Source of the DNA: UBA9214 sp964443845
GTDB taxonomy: Bacteria; Pseudomonadota; Gammaproteobacteria; UBA9214
DNA length: 36,061 bases
NCBI GenBank assembly: GCA_964443845.1
Contig: CAYUFA010000022.1
Location: 1 to 36,061 of the forward strand
Reading direction: 5' to 3'
In this document: piece after piece, positions 1 through 6,839 of the stretch
How positions within the stretch are numbered: position 1 is the stretch's first letter
How the letters are laid out: each line of letters begins with the position of its first letter
Notes under the pieces: model-generated
Told to the model about the DNA's origin: nothing
Databases searched by the model: none
Seen by the model: the letters and a program-made list of their open reading frames with translations, nothing else
Program-made: the position numbers and the translations under genes

Positions 1-54
1 CTCGTCGGGCTCATAACCCGAAGGTCGCAGGTTCAAATCCTGCCCCCGCTACCA
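1..54 (+). tRNA. initiator tRNA-fMet (CAU), 3' part only
   Basis: The window opens inside a tRNA. The anticodon loop CTCATAA (anticodon CAT) is closed by a stem ending in three G-C pairs (GGG/CCC), the hallmark of initiator tRNA. The T arm (27-43) has a perfect 5-bp stem around TTCAAAT. The acceptor 3' strand CCCCGCT, discriminator A and encoded CCA end at 54. The position just upstream of rimP matches metY of E. coli. The 5' half lies outside the window, so the 1:72 pair cannot be checked; base 72 is T here, whereas E. coli has A. Confidence 0.95.
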
Positions 55-136
55 ATTTTTGATGCAGGACGAGGTATGCCCTGCCAGCCCGGAATGGATT
101 CCGCGCATGCAGCGTGTGGGCTGGGGTATAGAGCTT

Positions 137-145
137 TGCTATACT
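137..145 (+). promoter_or_regulatory. extended -10 promoter for the rimP operon
   Basis: TGCTATACT matches the extended -10 pattern TGnTATAAT with one mismatch. No good -35 is visible 17 bp upstream, which an extended -10 does not strictly need. It lies about 30 bp before the leader hairpin, so a transcript would start near 152 and pass through the attenuator. Inferred from pattern only; read-through from the tRNA promoter is also possible. Confidence 0.5.
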
Positions 146-170
146 TGCCAGAGAACAATTTCGGAGTTCA

Positions 171-200
171 AGGAGTGGGCCTTTGGCCCATTTTTTATTT
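171..200 (+). terminator. rimP-leader attenuator (intrinsic terminator hairpin)
   Basis: TGGGCC-TTT-GGCCCA (176-190) is a perfect 6-bp stem with a 3-nt loop, followed by six T and then ATTT. It is an intrinsic terminator placed before rimP and after the operon promoter. The position and AGGAGTGGGCC context agree with the known gammaproteobacterial rimP-leader motif, thought to attenuate the rimP-nusA-infB operon. It could also simply end the tRNA transcript. Confidence 0.8.
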
Positions 201-212
201 CCGGTGACCGGA

Positions 213-671
213 GTGAAACAGGATCCGTTGCAGATCGGCGCATTGCTGGAGCCGGGCATCCGCTCGATGGGCTATGAACTGGTGGGTGTCGAGTACCAGG
301 GCGGCAGCCATGGCGGCGGCCTGCTGCGCGTCTACATCGACAACGAGCAGGGCATCTCGGCGGACGACTGCCAGAAGGTGAGCTACCAGGTCAGTGGCGT
401 GCTGGATGTGGCGGACCCGATTCCCGGTCACTATACGCTGGAGGTTTCCTCGCCGGGACTGGACCGCCTGCTGTTCAAGGCAGAGGACTACGAGCGGTTC
501 GCCGGCCGGGAGGTGCGCGTGCGGCTGCGCACACCCGTCGACGGGCAGCGCCGGTTCAAGGGACGGCTGCTGGGCGTTGCGGACGGAACGGTCAGGCTCG
601 GGCAGGACGACACGGAGATCGGACTACCCCTGGAACAAATCGAGCAGGCGCGTCTGGTGCCCCAATTTTAG
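213..671 (+). CDS. rimP: ribosome maturation factor RimP
   Basis: RimP helps assemble the 30S subunit. The 152-residue product has the family pattern: MGYELVGVEY near the N-terminus, a central DDCQKVSYQVSGVLD stretch, the signature LEVSSPGLDRLLF, and a C-terminal SH3-like domain ending LVPQF. The GTG at 213 is chosen because it gives exactly the E. coli N-terminal length before the GYELVG motif and has GGTGA five bases upstream. The frame is open back to a TTG at 183, but that codon lies inside the terminator hairpin and is rejected. A TTG at 228 behind AGGA is a weaker alternative. First gene of the rimP-nusA-infB-rbfA-truB-rpsO-pnp cluster, 22 bp before nusA. Confidence 0.95.
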   Translation: MKQDPLQIGALLEPGIRSMGYELVGVEYQGGSHGGGLLRVYIDNEQGISADDCQKVSYQVSGVLDVADPIPGHYTLEVSSPGLDRLLFKAEDYERFAGREVRVRLRTPVDGQRRFKGRLLGVADGTVRLGQDDTEIGLPLEQIEQARLVPQF

Positions 672-693
672 CGCGGTACGTGGAGGATCGCAG

Positions 694-2229
694 ATGGACA
701 GTAAAGAGATTCTGATGGTCGTGGAGACGGTATCCAATGAAAAGGGTATCGACAAGGAGGTGATTTTCGAGGCCATCGAAACCGCACTGGCAACCGCCAC
801 CCGTAAACGGGCCAACGCGGATATCGACGTGCGCGTCGAGATCGACCGCAAGAGCGGGGAATACCAGACCTTCCGGCGCTGGCAGGTGGTCGACGATACC
901 CGTGTGACGGACCCCGACGCCGCCGAGGACGAACTGGTGTTCGACGCCCCGGCCCGGCAGTTCACGCTGGCCGCGGCCAAGGAAATCGATCCGGCCCTGG
1001 AACACGGCTCCTGGATCGAGGAGCCGATGGAGAACATCGAGTTCGGCCGCATCGGTGCGCAGACCGCCAAGCAGGTGATCGTGCAGAAGGTGCGCGAGGC
1101 GGAGCGCGCCATGATCGTGGATGCCTATCGCAACCGCGTCGGCGAACTGGTTACCGGTATCGTCAAGCGGGTGGAGCGCGGCAACGTCTATCTCGACCTG
1201 GGCAGCAATGCCGAGGCGATCGTGCTGCGCGAGGACATGATCCCGCGCGAGGCCGTGCGCCCGGGTGACCGCCTGCGCGGCTACCTGCGCGAGGTCAGTG
1301 CCGAGCAGCGCGGGCCACAGCTGTTCATCAGCCGGGTGGCACCGGAATTCCTGGTGGAGCTGTTCAAGCTGGAGGTGCCCGAAGTCGGCCAGGGTCTGAT
1401 CGAGATTCTCAAGGCGGCCCGCGATCCGGGGCTGCGTGCCAAGATTGCGGTGCGCAGCAACGATCCGCGCATCGACCCGGTCGGTGCGTGTGTCGGCATG
1501 CGTGGATCGCGCGTGCAGACCGTGTCCACCGAGCTGTCCGGCGAGCGTGTGGACATCATCCTGTGGGACGATAATCCGGCGCAGTTCGTGATCAACGCCA
1601 TGTCGCCGGCCGAGGTGACCTCGATCGTGGTGGACGAGGAAACGCACACCATGGATATCGCGGTGCGCGAAGACCAGCTGTCCCAGGCGATCGGGCGCGC
1701 CGGGCAGAATGTCCGGCTTGCCAGCCAGCTGACCGGCTGGGTCCTGAATGTCATGGACGAGGCGCAGGCCGATGAAAAGAGCGAGGTGGAGGCCCAGAAG
1801 CTGCAGCAGATGTTCACCGAACAACTCGATGTGGACAGCGAAATCGCGGCAATCCTGGTCCAGGAGGGTTTCTCGACCATCGAGGAAATTGTCTATGTGC
1901 CGACCAGCGAACTGCTGGCAATCGAGGAATTCGAGGAAGAAATGGTCAACGAGCTGCGTGGTCGCGCACGTGACGTGCTGCTGACCCAGGCCATCATGAA
2001 GGAAGAGAAGCTTGGTGATGTGAGGCCGGCGGACGACCTGCTGTCCATGGAAGGCATGGACATGGCCCTGGCCTACGAGCTGGCCGGCAGGGGCGTGGTC
2101 ACCATGGAGGATCTGGCGGAGCAGGCAGTGGATGACCTCATGGATATCGAGGGCATGGACGAGCAAAGGGCGGGTGCACTGATCATGACTGCGCGCGCCC
2201 CGTGGTTTGCCCAGGAAGCTGCTGAATGA
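694..2229 (+). CDS. nusA: transcription termination/antitermination factor NusA
   Basis: NusA binds RNA polymerase and controls pausing, termination and antitermination. The 511-residue protein shows the N-terminal RNAP-binding domain (about 1-125), an S1 domain (about 135-205, with GIVKRVERGNVYLDLG), two KH domains (GACVGMRGSRVQ and AIGRAGQNVRLASQ) and two C-terminal acidic helical repeats (about 370-425 and 445-500). The acidic repeats are the gammaproteobacterial form. The ATG at 694 has a GGAGG seven bases upstream; the frame stays open to about 394, but that stretch is rimP read in another frame. Length is close to E. coli NusA (495). Confidence 0.98.
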   Translation: MDSKEILMVVETVSNEKGIDKEVIFEAIETALATATRKRANADIDVRVEIDRKSGEYQTFRRWQVVDDTRVTDPDAAEDELVFDAPARQFTLAAAKEIDPALEHGSWIEEPMENIEFGRIGAQTAKQVIVQKVREAERAMIVDAYRNRVGELVTGIVKRVERGNVYLDLGSNAEAIVLREDMIPREAVRPGDRLRGYLREVSAEQRGPQLFISRVAPEFLVELFKLEVPEVGQGLIEILKAARDPGLRAKIAVRSNDPRIDPVGACVGMRGSRVQTVSTELSGERVDIILWDDNPAQFVINAMSPAEVTSIVVDEETHTMDIAVREDQLSQAIGRAGQNVRLASQLTGWVLNVMDEAQADEKSEVEAQKLQQMFTEQLDVDSEIAAILVQEGFSTIEEIVYVPTSELLAIEEFEEEMVNELRGRARDVLLTQAIMKEEKLGDVRPADDLLSMEGMDMALAYELAGRGVVTMEDLAEQAVDDLMDIEGMDEQRAGALIMTARAPWFAQEAAE

Positions 2230-2258
2230 CGCTTTGACCGGAGAGGAGCAAGACAGGC

Positions 2259-4829
2259 ATGACAGAGGTCACGGTAAAACAATTCGCGGAGGTGGTCGGT
2301 GTTCCCACAGACCGCCTGCTGGTGCAGCTCGTTGAGGCGGGACTGTCCATCAATGACGAGAACGCAACCATCTCGGACAGCGAAAAAACCCGGTTGCTGG
2401 ACTACCTGCGCAAGAGCCACGGCAAGCGTGAGTCGCTGTCCGCGGGCGGGCCGAGCCGGATTTCACTGAAGCGCAAGACCCAGAGCGAACTGCGTGCCAC
2501 GGTACCCGCGGGGCGCGGCCCGGCCGGACGGGGTGCATTGCGCACGGCGCGTCCCGAGGCGCGCACGGTCACGGTCGAGGTGCGCAAGAAGCGCACCTAT
2601 GTGAAACGCGCGGAGCTGGTGGCCGAGGAGCAGGAACGGCTGAACAAGGAAGCCGAGGAACAGGCACGCCTGCAGGCGGAAATACAGGCGCGCGACGAAG
2701 CCGAGCGCAAGCAGCGCGAGGAAGCGCGGCGCCGCTTCGAGGAGGAACGCGAGGCCGAGGAACGGCGCATGCAGGCCGAACGCGAGGCGCGCGAGAAGGC
2801 GGCCGAGGAGGCACGCCGGCAGGCGGCGCCACCGCCGGCCGAACAACCGCGGCGCACCGACGCGGAGGATGCGCGGCACCGCAAGCCCGCTGACGGTGAC
2901 CGGCGCTCGCGCCGTGCCGGCGGCGATGAACGCAGCACCAAGTACGGCCGCAAGGAACTGCACGTCACCGCCGGCAAGGCCGGGCGGCGCAAGAAAAAGC
3001 CGGCGGCGCAGCGGCGTGTCAGTATCGAATCGAGCGGTGAACACGGCTTCGAGATGCCGACCGCATCGGTCGTGCACGATGTCGCGATCCCGGAGAGCAT
3101 CGTCGTGTCCGAGCTGGCACGCAAGATGTCGGTCAAGTCCGCGGAAGTGATCAAGAACCTGATGAAGCTGGGCGTGATGGCCACCATCAACCAGGTGCTT
3201 GACCAGGATACCGCCACGCTGGTGGTGGAAGAGATGGGGCACGTTGCCAAACCCATGTCCGACGATGTGCTGGAACAGGAACTCAAGCAGCAGTTGCAGG
3301 AGGTCAGCGGCGAAGAGCTGCCACGCCCACCGGTGGTGACCATCATGGGTCACGTCGACCACGGCAAGACCTCGTTGCTGGACTATATCCGGCGCACCCG
3401 GGTGGCGGAAGGCGAGGCCGGCGGAATCACCCAGCACATCGGCGCCTACCATGTCGAAACCGACCGGGGCATGATCAGTTTTCTGGATACCCCGGGCCAT
3501 GCCGCCTTCACGGCCATGCGTGCCCGTGGTGCGAGCGTGACCGATATCGTGATTCTGGTGGTGGCGGCCGACGATGGCGTCAAGCCACAGACCAAGGAAG
3601 CGGTACAGCACGCCAGGGCGGCGGGGGTGCCGATGGTTATCGCGGTCAACAAGATCGACAAGCCCGGCGCGGACCCCGAGCGCGTAAAGAGTGAAATGGC
3701 CGCGCTGGAGGTCGTGCCGGAAGACTGGGGCGGCGACACCATGTTCGTACCCGTTTCCGCCAAGACCGGCGCAGGCATCGATACCCTGCTCGAGGCGGTC
3801 CTGCTGCAGGCCGAGGTGCTGGAACTGAAAGCCGTGCGCGACTGTCCAGCGACCGGCATCGTGGTCGAATCCAGCCTCGACAAGGGACGCGGTGCCGTGG
3901 CCACGGTACTGGTGCAGAACGGTGTCCTGCAAAAGGGCGACCTGATCCTGACCGGCACCGAGTACGGCCGCGTGCGCGCCATGTTTGACGAGAGCGGCCG
4001 GCAGATCTCCGAGGCGGGGCCCTCGATACCGGCCCTGGTGCTGGGGCTTTCCGCCGTGCCGGGAGCGGGTGACGAGGTGATCGTGGTGTCCGACGAACGC
4101 AAGGCGCGCGAGCTGGCCCAGCTGCGCCAGGAGCGTTCGCGGGACCAGCGTCTTGCCAGGCAGCAGCAGGTACGCACGGAAGATATCTTCTCCGCGGCTG
4201 CCGAGGGCGAGCGCCCGACGGTCAATATCGTTCTCAAGGCCGATGTGCAGGGCAGCGTGGAGGCGCTCAGCACTGCGCTGACCGCCATCACTTCCCAGGC
4301 CGAAGACGTCAAGGTGAAGGTGATTTCGGCCGGTGTCGGCGGCATCAACGAGTCGGATGCGAACCTCGCGGTAGCTTCCAATGCATTTATCATCGGCTTT
4401 AACGTGCGTGCCGACGCATCCGCGAAACGCCTGATCGAGGAAAACCACCTCAACCTGAAGTACTACAGCGTGATCTACAATGCCATCGATGACGTCAAGG
4501 CAGTGGCGAGCGGCATGCTGGCGCCGGAGGTGCGCGAAAACATCATCGGGCTTGCCGAGGTGAGGGAAGTGTTCCAGTCACGCAAGCTGGGTGACATTGC
4601 CGGCTGTGTGGTGGTCGACGGCGTGGTGCGCCGCAGCTCGCCGATCCGTGTGTTGCGCGACAACGTGGTGATCTTCGAAGGCGAGCTGGAATCGCTGCGC
4701 CGGTTCAAGGACGACGTCAACGAGGTCAAGGCCGGAACCGACTGCGGTATTGGCGTGAAGAATTACCACGTCAGGGCCGGCGACCAGATCGAGGTGTTCG
4801 AACGTGTCGAGGTGGCCCGCAGCCTGTAG
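2259..4829 (+). CDS. infB: translation initiation factor IF-2
   Basis: IF-2 is the GTPase that places fMet-tRNA on the 30S subunit and promotes subunit joining. The 856-residue protein starts with an IF2_N module (TVKQFAEVVGVPTDRLL), followed by a long Lys/Arg/Glu/Ala-rich linker (about 100-250), a second IF2_N module, and the G domain: G1 GHVDHGKT at 364-371, G3 DTPGH at 410-414, G4 NKID at 464-467, G5 SAK at 500-502. The C-terminal beta-barrel and fMet-tRNA-binding domains follow. The ATG at 2259 is preceded by GAGAGGAG. It lies 29 bp after nusA. Internal alternative starts, as in E. coli IF2-beta, are possible but not assigned. Confidence 0.98.
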   Translation: MTEVTVKQFAEVVGVPTDRLLVQLVEAGLSINDENATISDSEKTRLLDYLRKSHGKRESLSAGGPSRISLKRKTQSELRATVPAGRGPAGRGALRTARPEARTVTVEVRKKRTYVKRAELVAEEQERLNKEAEEQARLQAEIQARDEAERKQREEARRRFEEEREAEERRMQAEREAREKAAEEARRQAAPPPAEQPRRTDAEDARHRKPADGDRRSRRAGGDERSTKYGRKELHVTAGKAGRRKKKPAAQRRVSIESSGEHGFEMPTASVVHDVAIPESIVVSELARKMSVKSAEVIKNLMKLGVMATINQVLDQDTATLVVEEMGHVAKPMSDDVLEQELKQQLQEVSGEELPRPPVVTIMGHVDHGKTSLLDYIRRTRVAEGEAGGITQHIGAYHVETDRGMISFLDTPGHAAFTAMRARGASVTDIVILVVAADDGVKPQTKEAVQHARAAGVPMVIAVNKIDKPGADPERVKSEMAALEVVPEDWGGDTMFVPVSAKTGAGIDTLLEAVLLQAEVLELKAVRDCPATGIVVESSLDKGRGAVATVLVQNGVLQKGDLILTGTEYGRVRAMFDESGRQISEAGPSIPALVLGLSAVPGAGDEVIVVSDERKARELAQLRQERSRDQRLARQQQVRTEDIFSAAAEGERPTVNIVLKADVQGSVEALSTALTAITSQAEDVKVKVISAGVGGINESDANLAVASNAFIIGFNVRADASAKRLIEENHLNLKYYSVIYNAIDDVKAVASGMLAPEVRENIIGLAEVREVFQSRKLGDIAGCVVVDGVVRRSSPIRVLRDNVVIFEGELESLRRFKDDVNEVKAGTDCGIGVKNYHVRAGDQIEVFERVEVARSL

Positions 4830-4854
4830 CGGGACCAGCCATACTGGCAGGGCA

Positions 4855-4867
4855 GGGGGCAGACCCC
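4855..4867. repeat. GGGGGCAGACCCC half-repeat
   Basis: A 13-bp imperfect palindrome between infB and rbfA. It differs at one base from GGGGACAGACCCC at 36015-36027 and follows the same G4-N-CAG-N-N-CCC pattern as the arms at 5308 and 24628. No inverted partner is seen nearby, so it looks like a single REP-like unit. Confidence 0.45.
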
Positions 4868-4891
4868 GCTGCACCTGCTGCAGGATCAATC

Positions 4892-5266
4892 ATGCCGAGA
4901 GAATTTCCCCGTACCCGTCGCGTTGGCGAACAGATCCAGCGTGAGCTGTCCGAACTGATCCGGTCCGAACTGAAGGACCCGCGGGTCGGCATGATCAGCA
5001 TTTCGGCAGTAACGGTGTCGCGCGACCTGTCGCATGCACGGGTATACGTCTCGGTGCTGGGAGATGAAGCGCAGATGACCAGCTCGCTGAAGGCGCTGCA
5101 ACACGCCGCCGGCTTCCTGCGTCACAGGCTGGGGCAGGCCATGCGGATGCGTGTCATACCGGAACTCCATTTCCATCTGGACCGTTCGATCGAGGAGGGT
5201 GCGCGTATCGGTGCGCTCATCAACCTGGCCATTGCCAGTGACCGTGGCAAGCGGGAGCCGGAGTAA
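4892..5266 (+). CDS. rbfA: 30S ribosome-binding factor RbfA
   Basis: RbfA is a cold-shock-linked factor that binds the 30S neck during 16S rRNA maturation. The 124-residue protein has the typical start FPRTRRVGEQIQRELSELI, the core DPRVGMISISAVTVSRDLSHARVYVSVLG, and the KH-like end RMRVIPELHFHLDRSIEEGARI. The length is normal for the family. The ATG at 4892 has CAGGA about six bases upstream. It follows infB by 62 bp and is separated from truB by an unusual 203-bp gap filled with repeats. Confidence 0.97.
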   Translation: MPREFPRTRRVGEQIQRELSELIRSELKDPRVGMISISAVTVSRDLSHARVYVSVLGDEAQMTSSLKALQHAAGFLRHRLGQAMRMRVIPELHFHLDRSIEEGARIGALINLAIASDRGKREPE

Positions 5267-5307
5267 ACCTGCCGGGGCACGCGCGCCGTACCCGGGCCGG
5301 GGCGATC

Positions 5308-5379
5308 AAGGGGTCAGTACCCTTCTTTGCTGGAAGCGATTTCATGGCACTGAGGCCCGGAGAAGGGTACTGACCCCTT
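5308..5379. repeat. REPIN-like inverted pair, perfect 19-bp arms
   Basis: The left arm AAGGGGTCAGTACCCTTCT (5308-5326) and right arm (5361-5379) are exact reverse complements, separated by a 34-bp loop beginning TTGCTGGA. A second member of the family lies at 24628-24686. It sits between rbfA and truB, inside a cotranscribed operon, where the RNA would fold into a long hairpin. This resembles REP doublets mobilised by RAYT-type transposases; no such transposase is in the window. Confidence 0.85.
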
Positions 5380-5420
5380 TGGATGGCACCACGCTCGCCG
5401 CCGCGCCCGGCCAGCAGCAA

Positions 5421-5465
5421 AAATCGTCACGGTCGCGGCCACGTGGAATGACGGGATAGGTTCCA
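5421..5465. repeat. dispersed repeat, copy A (partial)
   Basis: These 45 bases match 9653-9697 at 36 of 45 positions without gaps; seven of the nine differences are transitions. Shared core: CACGGTCGCGGCC, then GGGAT.GGTTC. The copy at 9639 has short inverted ends TAGAACC/GGTTCTA; this copy keeps only a degenerate right end (GGTTCCA) and abuts the truB start. Confidence 0.7.
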
Positions 5466-5469
5466 GGAA

Positions 5470-6399
5470 ATGCACAAGCACAAGCGCCACAGCAATCTGC
5501 GGGATGTTCATGGCATCCTGCTGTTCGACAAACCGGCCGGGCTGACCTCCAACGCGGCCCTGCAGGCCGTCAAACGACTGTACCGCGCCCGCAAGGCCGG
5601 GCATACCGGCAGTCTCGACCCGCTCGCTACCGGCCTGCTGCCACTCTGTTTCGGGGAGGCGACCAAGATTTCCGGCTTCCTGCTCGATGCAGACAAGCAC
5701 TACCTCGTCCGCTGTCAGCTGGGTATCCGTACCGTGACCGGCGATGCCGAGGGCGAGGTGCTCGAGCAGCGGCCGGTCCCGGCGTTGGATGTCCCCGGGC
5801 TGGTCCGGGTGCTGGAGGGTTTTCTGGGCGCCATCGACCAGGTTCCGCCCATGTACTCGGCGCTCAAGCACAAGGGCGAGCGTCTCTACAACCTGGCGCG
5901 CCAGGGAGTCGAGGTGGAGCGGCAGTCGCGCAGTGTGACCATCCATGCCCTGGAACTGCTGCACCTGGAAGGCAGCGTGGCGGACCTGCGCGTGCACTGT
6001 TCCAAGGGAACCTATGTCCGCACCCTGGTTGAGGATATCGGTGCCGAACTGGGTTGCGGCGCCCACGTGGCCGGCCTGCGCCGGATCGGGGTCGGGCCGT
6101 TCGACGACAGCAGGCTGGTCAGCATGGCGACGCTGGAAGCGTTTGCCGGCGCGGGGGATTTTTTCGGCATGGACCGGCTCCTGCTGCCCATCGAGGACGG
6201 TCTGAGCCAGTGGCCGGGGGTGCGGCTGTCCGGCGATGCCGCCTTCTACCTGCGCCAGGGACAGCCGGTGCTGGTGCCCCAGGCGCCGACCGCGGGCTGG
6301 GTGCGCCTGTACGAGGGGGAACGCCAGTTCATGGGTATGGGCGAGATACTGGACGACGGCCGGGTGGCGCCGCGCCGGCTGATGTCCGCACGCCGCTAG
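5470..6399 (+). CDS. truB: tRNA pseudouridine-55 synthase TruB
   Basis: TruB makes pseudouridine 55 in the T loop of tRNAs. The catalytic Asp is D50 in GHTGSLDPLATG; KPAG (21-24), the YSALKHKGERLYNLAR region and KGTYVRTLVEDIG follow in family order, with a C-terminal PUA-like region (LPIEDGLSQWPGVRLS onward). The 309-residue length is normal. The ATG at 5470 is the only good start before KPAG, but AGGA lies one base from it, too close to act as a Shine-Dalgarno; GGGATAGG at 5453-5460 is better spaced and comes from the dispersed repeat. So the truB initiation region may be rebuilt from repeat sequence. Confidence 0.97.
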   Translation: MHKHKRHSNLRDVHGILLFDKPAGLTSNAALQAVKRLYRARKAGHTGSLDPLATGLLPLCFGEATKISGFLLDADKHYLVRCQLGIRTVTGDAEGEVLEQRPVPALDVPGLVRVLEGFLGAIDQVPPMYSALKHKGERLYNLARQGVEVERQSRSVTIHALELLHLEGSVADLRVHCSKGTYVRTLVEDIGAELGCGAHVAGLRRIGVGPFDDSRLVSMATLEAFAGAGDFFGMDRLLLPIEDGLSQWPGVRLSGDAAFYLRQGQPVLVPQAPTAGWVRLYEGERQFMGMGEILDDGRVAPRRLMSARR

Positions 6400-6428
6400 C
6401 CCGGGTCGTGCTACCCCTCCCGGATGGG

Positions 6429-6457
6429 TTGTGGCCGGCACAAACGGAAGCTAGAAT
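6429..6457 (+). promoter_or_regulatory. predicted sigma70 promoter of rpsO-pnp
   Basis: TTGTGG (6429-6434), a 17-bp spacer and TAGAAT (6452-6457) form a plausible sigma70 promoter 54 bp upstream of rpsO. A separate rpsO promoter between truB and rpsO is known in E. coli. The -35 matches only three of six consensus bases. Confidence 0.55.
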
Positions 6458-6510
6458 ACGCTGCTCACTTCATTGAGAAGAAATTATTGAAATTTCACGG
6501 AGTTTGATTG

Positions 6511-6780
6511 ATGGCACTCAGCGCCGAACAGAAACAGCAAATCGTCAGTACGCACCAGCGCGGTGACGCGGACACCGGTTCCCCCGAAGTGCAGGTTGCC
6601 CTGCTGACCGCCAACATTACCGGTCTCACCGAACATTTCAACAGGCACAAGGCGGATCACCATTCCCGGCAGGGCCTGCTGCGTATGGTCAACAAGCGCC
6701 GCAAGCTGCTGGACTACCTCAAGGGCAAGGACACCAGGCGCTACCAGGACCTGATCGACAGTCTGGGCCTGCGTCGCTAG
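6511..6780 (+). CDS. rpsO: 30S ribosomal protein S15
   Basis: S15 is a primary 16S rRNA-binding protein that organises the 30S platform. The 89-residue sequence is canonical: MALSAEQKQQIV, DTGSPEVQVALLTANITGLTEHF, HHSRQGLLRMVNKRRKLLDYL, ending SLGLRR. The ATG at 6511 has CGGAG eight bases upstream; a TTG one codon earlier is not needed. In E. coli S15 represses its own mRNA through a pseudoknot at the start site; I did not identify the equivalent fold here. The gap to pnp (59 bp) holds no terminator, so the two genes are probably cotranscribed. Confidence 0.98.
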   Translation: MALSAEQKQQIVSTHQRGDADTGSPEVQVALLTANITGLTEHFNRHKADHHSRQGLLRMVNKRRKLLDYLKGKDTRRYQDLIDSLGLRR

Positions 6781-6839
6781 CGGATTCAAAGCTGGCACCC
6801 TGCAAGAACCACCTCTTTTCCAACACAGGAACACTACTC

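Noticed and set aside
183..212. TTG start for rimP at 183
   Set aside because: It lies within the leader terminator hairpin and would add residues absent from the family.
592..2166. Long open frame antisense to nusA (524 codons)
   Set aside because: It mirrors codon bias of a certain gene, lacks domain features and is His/Leu/Asp-rich in the way high-GC antisense frames usually are.
2463..4448. Long antisense frame over infB (661 codons)
   Set aside because: Same reason; infB on the other strand is unambiguous.
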